The notes beneath the pieces were generated by a model. It made no database searches, had not been told where the DNA came from, and saw only the letters and a program-made list of their open reading frames with translations. Positions 38,369 through 48,593 of a stretch of DNA of 64,000 nucleotides are shown here, one piece after another. The stretch's first letter is position 1. Every line of letters begins with the position of its first letter. The DNA lies in contig NC_033638.1 in the NCBI RefSeq assembly GCF_001540865.1, forward strand, positions 6,205,474 through 6,269,473, read 5' to 3'. A program made the position numbers and the translations under genes. The DNA is from Ananas comosus. Taxonomy: Eukaryota > Streptophyta > Magnoliopsida > Poales > Bromeliaceae.

Positions 38369-38761
38369 GATTTAGCCGTCTAGGACCGGACTGTTACGGT
38401 CAGGTGTCGTGGAGCTAGCTTTACAAGCACTTGTGTTTAGAAAAAAAAAAGAAGTTTTTTTCTTTCTTGCATAGTGTTTTTAGGCTAAAAAGAAAAAGGG
38501 TGGCTTATGCGTTGATTTCGAGGTTTTCCTGTGAGAAATAATCGCAAAACCCTAGTTTTAAAGTAGTGTTTTTGCTTTACCGATGCTTTTCTTTGATTCG
38601 AAATGTCGGGGTTTTTTCGCTAGAAAAACAATAGTGGCTTTGGGAGAACTTTTGTCTAGTTTTCGATGCCACGTATTTCTCTAGAGTGCTCTAGCCTTAG
38701 CTCCCTGAGTCGTGGGATGTTCTACAATTTTTGTTGCGTTAGGGAAGGAGAAGGTGTGCGG

Positions 38762-38771
<10 letters not shown>

Positions 38772-38812
<41 letters not shown>
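38772..38812. repeat. GA microsatellite inside or near the mirror block edge
   Basis: A GA run preceded by GT repeats; a shorter GA run lies at 38994-39014. Dinucleotide runs look the same reversed, so they hide a breakpoint. Confidence 0.9.
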
Positions 38813-38815
<3 letters not shown>

Positions 38816-39020
38816 GTATGTATACTCCTAGCTTTCCCTCTCATATTCTCTTTAATCCCAAAGCCAACCCTCTCCTCTCTCGCGCGCACCCCTCTCTGCT
38901 ATTTCCGGCACCACCTCGCCTCACACTCCTCTTCTCTTTCCCTCCTCCGTCCTTTACAAATTCACGTCACTTGCTGTGACACACCTGTGGAGGAGAGAGA
39001 GAGAGAGAGAGAGAAAACAT

Positions 39021-39707
39021 AAGATGCAAGAGCCCTAAGATTGGCACACTAGATACTGGCATGTCCAAATAACGTATTATCACAATAATGGATCATTTTT
39101 ATATTTTTCATACAAATCAAAAGATATTAGACCACATATACATATATATAAAAAAGGTTTCCTTTTATCACGCGGGAAACAAAGTAAGTAATTTTAATAA
39201 TGATTTGAATTGATGTTTTAATTAATTTTATTATGCTGGAGTCTCTTTTCCTTTTCTTTATTTATTATATTTTTCACCACGTTTCACGGAACGTCTATAT
39301 TATTATTTTCATCTTTCCTTATGTGCGAATCGGTAAGCTTAATACTCTCCAAAATTTTGTGTGCTAAGGTTAAAGATTTATCAAATGTATAGTGTCAAAG
39401 GCATACTAAATAAACGCTCTTTTTTTTTTCGAATAAATTGTTTAAAACCCTCTCAAAAACTCTCATCCTACGTGGAGTTGCGAAGACTTTCTTCCTTTTT
39501 TGTGTTATCGATAAAACTAATGTTTATAAACTTAAGACGCGCTTAACTCTCTTTTATTATCTTTAATGCTAATTTGATGAGAAATACGAAATTAAGGTAA
39601 ATTCTTTACAATATTTAGATGAGAAATAGCATAAGATAATAATGGAATAATTAAGAAGTGTACTTGATTATGAGTTAGAAATTTGGTTTCTATATGTAGT
39701 AACAATT
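39021..39707. other. Normal-orientation intergenic DNA right of the mirror block
   Basis: Reads as ordinary AT-rich plant DNA; no gene or clear repeat is seen. Confidence 0.45.
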
Positions 39708-40122
39708 AGAGCTTGTTTGGTTCACCTATTTTGAAATTTGGAATCAAGATGAGGTTCACTCGTTTTTATAGCTGTTATTTATTTTATAAGAATTAGATTT
39801 CGATTCCCATTTCACCCTGGAATGAGAATTATCAAATCCGTTTATGATTTAATACGATTTTGAATTCTAAATTGACAAATTTCAGCGTAAGTCGATCACT
39901 CAATGCTCTTTCTCACAAATACTTCTGTCTTCGGAGTATTTATCACTTTTCCCTTGTTTAGCCAAAATACTCTCTTGAAATTCTAAGTGTTTCAATTGAC
40001 CATTCCGATTTTTATTCCAATATTGAACCAAACAATTTTGGATAATTCATCTTTTTATTTTCTACTCCAATACAATCCAATTTTATTTTCATTCTCCTTC
40101 GAAACATGAACCAAACATGCCC
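39708..40122. mobile_element. MITE with TGTTTGGTTCA ends
   Basis: Left AGAGCTTGTTTGGTTCA and right TGAACCAAACATGCCC are near inverted, with paired internal ATTTTGAATTC-type words. Confidence 0.65.
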
Positions 40123-40589
40123 TTAAAGTTGAATAAACCACCTCTAAATTTTCTCGATAATATAGTAATTTTCAAACTTTATGGATAAAAATTGATCATA
40201 CCCATTACCATCAAAACTTGCTTAATGATAACTTGCTATCAAACAAGAAACTAATACTTTTCCAAGTTCTTTGATCATTAGGTTCAATAGAAAGTCCATT
40301 AGCTTTCTTTTGTTTCATGTGCATTTTTGTACTATTTCCAATATTTAATGCACTATGATCCATACTATGCATGCAAGTTTAATTTTTAGAGATTTAGCAG
40401 AATATAAGAGATTCTGTCAAGTACACAAAACTAAATAAAAGAAGAGATATTTCATGTACTATTTTTAGAATCGTAAGTGCTTTAGAACTTCAATCAACTC
40501 TTTAATTAATTTAGTACTGGAAGTTCTATTTAATTATGTGCCAAACATTCCTACTTGTTTTATATACTAATTAATTTGAATTGATTCAT

Positions 40590-41070
40590 ATGCAACTGAG
40601 AGGTCATCCATTTTAAAACTACTCTAGTTCTGACATGCTTAACCCTTTTAGTCGCTTAGTTTTAGTTGCTGCTCAAAAATTCATAGCTGGATTAAGAAAC
40701 TCATAAGCATCAGATAATGTAAGAATTGTCTTGCTAATCTCAATCGACCTTGTATATAGTCATGCTCCACCCACAATGGTCGTCAGACAAGGAGCCACAC
40801 TCTTCCCGCTATATAATTCTGGCTGAGCGGAGACTCATTTCACACTTTCTGTCAGTGATTGATATTAATACCAATTGCATGTGACGCCTTGCTTGCTAGG
40901 GAGTCATCCATCCTACTGTAGTTCTAACATGTTTAACTTTCTTAATTTCTTGACTCAAGCCACTGCCAAACATATTATAGCTGAGTTAATAAACTCACAA
41001 ATTAACACCCGATCATGATGTGAAACTCGTCTCACTATCTTCAACCGACCTTTTGGGAATTATGTACCAA
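40590..41070. repeat. Diverged direct repeat (retrotransposon-like wording)
   Basis: GGTCATCCATTTTAAAACTA...CTCATAAGCATCAGATAATG (about 40,600-40,720) recurs as GTCATCCATCCTACTGTAG...GATCATGATGTGAAACTCG (about 40,905-41,025), and again near 44,140-44,300. This phrasing is common in decayed plant LTR elements. No ORF. Confidence 0.55.
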
Positions 41071-41897
41071 ACATTCGTACTTTATATGTTAATTTGAATT
41101 GATTCGCATGCAACATAATCGATCATTCATAAGGTTAGTAAAACAGTACGTTGGACTGTGCCATTCAATTTAGGGTTCATAACATATAGTTCAAATATCA
41201 TACACTCAATTAAATCTTTCGCCATTATCACTTTCACTGACAATAATACCCTCTTCTACGAACGTTACGCATCTTGTACATAAATTGTGCTCAGCGAGGA
41301 GGATGAAAAATGTAATACCTACAAACAGTTTTACAAATAAGTACCACGAATAAACCAAAAATCCCTAAATATGTGGGATCCATGCCCTCATAGATAATTT
41401 GTGTAAATTTTTCTCAAGGTGATTAATTCCAATTATTAGAGTTCATGGCTTCATGTGGTGGGGCATAGAATTGTGTAGTAGTGATATATGTTTGGAAAAA
41501 GCACTGTTTGAGGAAGCACAAAGCACTGTTTGAGGAAGCACAAAGTCTTACTCTCTTTATTGCCATATAGCCAGGTGACAGCTATGCACAAAAATTCTTT
41601 GTCTCCACATATAGAAGCCCAAGAACCTAAAAAAAAAAAAAAAAAAAAAGTTTGCATTTTCACCTTAGCTTAATTATATTTCAGTGATACTTATTTTTTT
41701 CTATAATTAAAACTGTATCATTTTTTTAGGGTTAATTTCATAAGTGTTCATCCGCCGATCCGTAATTCTATAAAAACCATTCGAAAGCTGTCGGTACAAA
41801 AAAAATGCCTCTAAAATTTAGTAAAATCAACAAACCTATCTATATTACTAATATTTCATTCAAAATATAGTTCAAATGCCAACTTTACCTTCCTTAT

Positions 41898-42310
41898 CAC
41901 TAAAAGAAAAGGTAGTTGTGGAAGCGGCTATTAGTTATTATAGAACCGCCTCTACGATTTTCAGAGGCGATTCCTATAATCGCCTTTAGACCGCTGGTAT
42001 AAACAGCGCCTCTATAATGTAAATACAGTTTGAGCGACCACTGGGGGTGCTTAGAGGCGGTATATAGAGGCGGTTTCGCCCGCCTCAATATTTCTCCTTA
42101 ATTTTGTTTTTAATATTTTTTATTTTTAATCTAGTGATAATATAAAGACGATCGAAATCACCTCTACAAATTTTAACCTACATAAGCAGTTTAAACCGTC
42201 TTTATAAATTTTAACATGTAGAGACGGTTTGAACCACCCCTTAAGATATTATTATTTAGAGACAATATATATGTTGAGACGGTCGGTAATTGTCTCTATC
42301 TTACAAATAG
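41898..42310. mobile_element. Probable CACTA-type fragment with GAGGCG inverted motifs
   Basis: Starts CACTAAAAGAAAAGGTAG. Subterminal AGAGGCG and CGCCTCT words alternate through 42,090, followed by GAGACGG/CCGTCTT words. A matching right end was not found. Confidence 0.5.
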
Positions 42311-43639
42311 AGTAAAAAACTATATTAAACAAATAGAGTAAAAAACTATATTAATATTTATTTTGATCTGCTTTATAAACAGAAAATTATAAATTTATTA
42401 TGTATACATGCTTCAGTGCTTCGTGCTGAGATTTCCCTATACACACAATCATATTATCTTAAATTTTAACAAAAATCAAATATTATATTTCTTACCAATA
42501 AATAAAATAATAATAAACATAATTTAATATTTAATTAAAACGATATACTAACAACATAAAAATTAAAATAATTTTCAACAAGAAACAAACTAATTCTTTA
42601 ACACGTGGTCCAAATTAAGTAAAATCTCACTTAATATATATCTTCTCAATAGTTGTAATATATGTTAAAGTAGCAATTTATTGTTCAACCGATTTTGATT
42701 TTTTTACACCGATACACTAGTAAGTATACCATATCGGCAGTTAAAAATTATCAATTTTGAGATCTTTTCATCGTAAGATAAGTGATGTCCAAAAATTACA
42801 AAATTTATTTTCCAAAAGTTTCAAATACTTTAGATAATGTTTAACGCTACGGATCGTTGTCGAAAGTTCTATTATAAAAAATGACTTATAAGCTATGAAG
42901 ACGATTGTACTCATAAAAGTATAGTAGCCGGACTCCATCTATATATAGAGAGAAAGAGAGTTGAGTTAGAATATTATCAGTAGTAAATGGACTCTGTTAC
43001 TATCGATTTGTTTTCAATAATACAGCTTCCAAATTGACGATTGATATCGTGGATTGTGATCTAGACTATTTAAAATATCTAAAAAATGAAATTTTAAGAA
43101 CTAGTTCAGAAATAACGGTCATATAACTTTTTCACCTTAACAATGATATATGGGTGGACCGCAAAACTGGAGCAATAAGCTATTAACAGTTAATTAGTCT
43201 AGTTTTATTCACTACAAAATAGTTTAAACTTTAATTTGGTCGCATTATCGATCAATACGATAATTTCTTTTTTTTCAAAAAGAAGAAAATAGTTCAGTAG
43301 AGGGCGATTTCAGAATGTGGTATGCTCTGATGGTCTTCTTAATGCATTTGTTTTCAATGGCTATTTCAGGATGGATAGAATCCATCCTGAAAACTTAATT
43401 ACTTTTTGGAGGAAGGAAGGTTGTGTGGAAGCATGCAAGCAGCAGAAAAAAGGTTTCCGGAATAGGAAAGCTTGTGAATAGTTTTATGAAACATGTCGGA
43501 GACATGGCGGGCAGGCATTTCCATGTTAGAAAATCCAAGTCCATTTCTAGGCATTTCTTTTTTATCATTTCTTTCTTTATTTGTTTATTCATATTGGGGG
43601 TTACAAACGTTAGCATTCTATTCTATAACGGAAGACCAT
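42311..43639. other. Intergenic DNA, no gene
   Basis: Holds a left-end fragment of the 24,010-type element (GAGTTGAGTTAGAATATTAT at about 42,960) and ordinary AT-rich DNA. Confidence 0.45.
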
Positions 43640-44095
43640 GTTGGACAAATCATATTCGAAATGGCGTGAGGCTGGATTGCATGTTCAAAATGGCGTGAGG
43701 CTGGTTGCGCCGAGTCACAATCAAGATCCGCGGCACTGTTTCTATACGTTTTAAGTGAATTGATTGCATATTTTTAACTATTCGTATTTTTGGAATTAAT
43801 GATTAGTACCAACGATCCGACATTCCAGTCTGTGGCGGGAGGCCAGATTGGATCGAATCATGTTTGAAGTGGCGTAAGGCTGATTTGGCCGAATCACAAT
43901 CGAGACGATCCGACATCCCATTTGGTGGCGAGAGGCCAGATTGGGTCGAGTCATGTTTGAAGTTGCGTGAGGCTGGTTGGGCCGAGTCACAATCGAGATC
44001 CGCGGGGACCGTGTCTGTACGCTTTAAGTGAATTAGTTGCATATTTCTAACTGTTTGAGTTTTAGAATTAATGGTTAACATCAACGATCTAACAA
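43640..44095. repeat. Tandem repeat of about 95 bp, retrotransposon-like; related copy at 46,885-47,085
   Basis: The sequence GGCGTGAGGCTGG...GAGTCACAATC followed by CGATCCGACAT...GGCGGGAGGCCAGATTGG repeats three times with variation (43,660, 43,815 and 43,910). The block ends with a stretch (TTTAAGTGAATT...GTTAACATCAACGATC) shared with 46,990-47,080. The wording resembles an LTR/leader of a decayed retrotransposon, but this is not proven. Confidence 0.6.
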
Positions 44096-44772
44096 TTCAG
44101 ACCATTCTTTTTAAGTATTGACGTCTTCGTCAGACTCATGGAAAATCATAAGCATCAGACGATATGAAACTTATATCATACTTTCAACTAGTGATTGGCT
44201 AACTATGACGTTTCCTTCTAAGGAAGATCACCCATCCTAGAACTACTAAATTTAATCATAGCAAGTTTAATCCTCTTAATCTATTGGGTTTATTCATTAT
44301 CCAAAATATTATAACTGGGTAAATGATTTAACCCTATTGTATTTTATATATAAAACTATTCTAAAATTTAAGGTGTCATAACAAATACCAAAGAAAATGT
44401 ACGACCACCGAAACTTTAGCTCTTTTCTAAATATATATGTATCCAAATTTTAGTTTTCGTAATTTAATAGGCTAAATTTTATCAAATAGTTTAATTTCCT
44501 CGATAAAAGTTATTAATTACATAACTATGTTGATCGGATGCCATACACGTTACTCTTGTAAGGCTTTAAAATATTAAAAAAATCTTATCTTTTAATTTTA
44601 ATAATTAATTATGAGTTTGGAAGAATAGGATGAACATAATTTTGATTTTCTGTTTCCCCTTTTGATATTTTAGAATAAAAAATATTTATTTTTTGTGTTT
44701 TAAAGCTTTGTAAAATTGTATGCTAAAAATATTATTTTTTATGTTTTAAAGCTTTGTAAAATTATATATTAA

Positions 44773-45107
44773 GGGGCTGTTTGGTTTCTCAAAAAGGCGT
44801 AGAAAATTTTTTTTTGAGAAAAAAGTTTTCAGTAGAAAACCTCTGTTTTAGTTTTTCGTCTGTTTTTCTCAAAGAAAATTAACTTTTTTAGTTTTTCAAA
44901 TTTTATAAAAAATTAGCATTATCACTTTCCTTAAAAAAAATTGGAAAACAAAAGTATTAATTTGCTATTAAATTTGAAAAACAATTTTTTTAAAAAGCTA
45001 GTTTTTTATGAATTCAAACAGACGACAAACTGAAAAGGAAGTTTTTCATGAAAAAAAATTTTTCTCGAAAATTTTTTTCGATACTTTTCAGACGAACCAA
45101 ACACCCC
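44773..45107. mobile_element. MITE with GGGG(C)TGTTTGGTT ends
   Basis: Left GGGGCTGTTTGGTTTCTC and right GACGAACCAAACACCCC are inverted, and the interior is a long AT-rich imperfect palindrome (GAAAAACTTC and AAAAGTTTTC words). Confidence 0.75.
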
Positions 45108-46249
45108 ATAATTATACAATCAAAATAGTTGTATAATTAGTAACTTCAATTATAGAGAAGATCCAATTTAACTACTTTTATAAATTTAATTATCCAATTT
45201 AACTAAAAGTTTAGAAACCCGTTAGCGAAATAGCTAAAGGTTAGGGGGGTTTTGTAATATTTCACCCAAAAAAACTTTTTCCACCCATAATTTTTATAAC
45301 TTTTTATCTATGTTGACATAACGTTATCTTATTAGATTTTTTGGGCTATTCTAATTATCTTTCTATTCAAGAATTAAGTAATCTTATTTGTAAATCGTAA
45401 CAATTGTAAAATTAATTTTGATTTGAAAAATTAATTTTTTAAAAAAACTTTACAGCATTTGGTTGAGTTTAGATAGAAAGCAATTTTTCTAATGTGATTT
45501 TATAAAGCTGTTTGGCAAAAATTTTTATTGGTTGCAAATAATAATCTTTTTTACTGAATTTTATTTTAAAATAATTTAAAAGTTGAATTTAAATTTAAAT
45601 TTTAAATTTGCATAAAAATTTATAATTTAAGCCTAAAATTAGAATCAGTTGCTAAGAAGTAGGTTTTAACTCCTTCTGATTTTTAATAACTACTTCTAAT
45701 TTTCGGTATCAAAAATTAAAAAACTGATTCTAAAAATTAAAATTAAAATTAAATTTTAAAAATGAGGTTGTCAAATATTCTATTGAGCCAAAAATCGCTT
45801 TTAAATCTAAAATCACTTTTCAAATGTTAGGCTCAATAATAGGCATTAGTGATTGGTTGGAGGAATTTATCATTTTCATTCTAAAGCGGAATATTGGATA
45901 TTCCATTTGAGTACGTGTCCTTTTATTAGCGTCTCCCCAACCAATAATAGCATGGTGACGGTTACATTTAAACAATAAAAATACTATTCTTTCTTAATTT
46001 AAAAGTTTGAAAAACAACAGTTATTTTATATAGTTTAATATAATATCATAACAGAAGATTAAGTTTGTGTTCCATGGGGCTTCTAACATCATTCAATTAC
46101 CTCCAATTTAATATATTCAAGCCTACATTTCTGGCCTTTCAAAATATTTTGAGTCTAAACTCTAAATCATAAACCCTAAACCCTAAACTCTAGACTTACT
46201 TCTCTTTCTCTAACCTTCTCCTCTCACCTCATTTTCCCTTTTTGGCCTT

Positions 46250-46375
46250 TTGTCTGTTATTTTTATATTTTCGAAGGCCTAAGCTGCTTCCATCTCTGTA
46301 CGCTCAGTTCATTTTACTTAATGAATGAAGCTGGTAGCTTGCTATCTTATTTCGCCAAAAAAAAAAAAAAAAAAA
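46250..46375 (+). mobile_element. SINE-like 3' end with poly-A tail
   Basis: AATGAATGAAGCTGGTAGCT followed by TTGCTATCTTATTTCGCC and an A-run of about 19 bases. This is the tail of the SINE-like group also seen on the minus strand at 24,158. Confidence 0.5.
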
Positions 46376-46884
46376 TTTTGAGTCTAAACATATAGTCTAA
46401 ATATTAAAATGTTAAATGAACTATCCCTCAAATTTATTTCTAAACCTCAAGTCAAACTATGCCATGATTGAAAATGGACAGCATATTTACAACTTGCATG
46501 ATTCATATAGAGAAGTTATCCAGTGCACAAACAAATTGTACACCTATCCAAATATGGAGGTATAACTCCACTGATCGCTTGATGTGACTAATAAAATGCA
46601 TCCTATCTCAAGCTAGATATAGTGTAAGATGTATCTATTTTTCTTTTGGAATGTATAGATAGTATTGCTCTTCGCTTGATCGTTTGATTACTATCTTTTA
46701 TGAAGATCTTTCTCGCCTTTTTGAATGGACAGCTTGGACCCCAATACACACCCAATTAAGTTGCTAAGAATTTTTTCCTTATTTGAAATTAATGTTGCAT
46801 AATAACAAACAATCATTGGATTATTGTCTTTCTTAAGAGATTTTTTTTTTTTAATGCCTGTTTGGCAGTCTTGATTGTTGGTTT

Positions 46885-47085
46885 AAATGGGCCAGCATCC
46901 TGCCCTGTGGTGGGAGGCCATGTGTGGGCTAAGTCATATTCGAAATGGCATGAGACTGGTTGAGCCGAGTCACAATCGAGACTCGTGGGTGCTGTATTTA
47001 TACGTTTTAAGTGAATTGGTTGCGTATTTCTATCAGCTCGAGCTTTTGGGATTAATGGTTAGCGCCAACGATCCGACATTGATTT
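46885..47085. repeat. Single copy of the 43,640-type repeat
   Basis: Shares GGTGGGAGGCCATG, GAGTCACAATCGAGACTCG, TTTAAGTGAATTGGTTGCG and GCCAACGATCCGACATT with the tandem block at 43.6-44.1 kb. Confidence 0.6.
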
Positions 47086-48289
47086 CTAACATTTCATTTC
47101 AATTAATAAGAGTTTATTTTAATTCATTTCAAATGAATTCATTTGTTTGGGACAAAATAGAACTAAAATGAATAGCACCTATTTATATTGTTTTGGAGAA
47201 AAACTCAAGATTCATTCAATTTGTTTATTTTCATATTTTACCTTTGAATAAATAATCACAAAGATAAAATAAGTATTTTTTATTGTTGGAACCTTAATTT
47301 GTCATTCTACATGTGCTACCAACATAGATGGAAATTAAAAAAAGAAAAAGGCAAATGATAAAAGAAATAAATACAAACAGAAAATATCGATATTTACGTG
47401 ATTTGGCAATTGCCTACATCTGTAGAGAGAGTGAGAGAGATGTATGCCAGTATATATAAAGAAACAAAAGTATGGTTTTACATCTTATGTCTTCTCCAAA
47501 CTAAAAATCGAAAGCTTTGTGATAAAACCCAATCTACTCTTCTTCCAACAAGAAACTCCAAAAAAATAATTGGAAAGAGTTTTTTGAAAAACCTTAATTG
47601 GAGAAGATGAATTAGAGAAATATTCCTGACCAAAACCTTTATGTTGTTGCCTTGAATAAAACTGAACCGCTCAAGCAGTTGATCGAGAAGTGCCGCCCTG
47701 CTGCTTAGCTACTTGTAACTTGTCATGCCTCGAAACCACCCTAATTGAGCCTGCTTGGTCACGTGCACAAATCCGCCAAATGGATAAGACCTCCCCAACT
47801 CGAACGAAATGGTAACATACATCAATCTGTATATTCATTCCTGATATGTGTATGAGATATATCGGATCAGTACAATTATTCAAGCATTGATCAACTAAAT
47901 GAAGTTTTTAAGTTTTATATTATTTGGTTTTCGAAATGTTACAACATTTTGTTTTTCCACATAAAATGGATACATTTAGACCTTGCTAGGTGCTCTACTC
48001 CGCAACACCCTTGCTGCAGTTACGTGCCTCGCTGGCGACAGTAAGATCTGAAAAAGGGATAAATCACAGGGAGTGTGAACTACTAAAAATTCTCAATGGG
48101 TACAACTACCAAGAATGATGCTGCATACTCGCTCGGTCATCCGAAGGAGACATTAGTAGGAGGATAATTAATGACAACAATTATTTCTATGCTAGAAATG
48201 CGGTAAATGAATTTTACTATTACAACGCCTCAGTTACATCAAAGTCACTATGCCACTTGTTTTAGGTTTGCCCGAACTAGCTTATATCT
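47086..48289. other. Intergenic or retrotransposon-derived DNA, no gene
   Basis: Includes a moderately GC-rich stretch at 47,640-47,880 with no recognised protein. Confidence 0.45.
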
Positions 48290-48510
48290 CTAACCATCTA
48301 ATAATTAAATTGGTTATATCTCACATAACCTCATAGAGGGACTAGGAATATCGTACTACTCTCTAATGGTTTGATACATACTTCATGGAAAGCTGATGAA
48401 GATCGTACTACTCTCTAAACGGTTGATGCATTGCCTTATGGAGAGACGAGAGAGATTGAACTACTCTCCAATCGATTGACACATATGCTTTATGAAAGGT
48501 TGAGGGAGAT
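48290..48510. repeat. Left half of a split tandem array (unit about 55 bp)
   Basis: Units of the form GGAGATCGTACTACTCTCCA, then ATCG(G)TTGACACATATGC and CTCATAGAGAG occur three to four times. The array is interrupted by the solo LTR and resumes at 51229. Confidence 0.75.
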
Positions 48511-48593
48511 CCTACTGTTGGAAAAACCCAAAATTTTTTAATTATTTATTTATTCATATTTATTTATTATATAAATATTTTATTTAATTTTAT

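Larger units (their letters stand above)
28910..39010. other. Mirror block: about 10 kb reversed but not complemented
   Basis: This segment makes biological sense only if read backwards without complementing, or as its plain complement read forwards. In those readings two full multi-exon genes appear, each with GT-AG introns, preserved phases and all family motifs. On the two conventional strands there is only short noise. The left edge lies between about 28,900 and 29,050, probably near the poly-T run at 28,905-28,916: the text before it (a GGGGACTCGAACC-type motif) reads normally, and the complement after it looks like a plant 5' UTR. The right edge lies between about 38,870 and 39,020. The mirror reading of 38,848-38,866 gives a typical leader containing AAACCCTAA, and text after about 39,015 reads normally. 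Two GA runs (38,772-38,812 and 38,994-39,014) sit there and look the same in both readings. No known process makes natural DNA with reversed polarity, so I infer a file, assembly or planted error. Confidence 0.96.

Noticed and set aside
28910..39010. A real genomic inversion or palindrome
   Set aside because: A real inversion is reverse-complemented and its genes remain readable on a normal strand. Here they are not readable on either strand.
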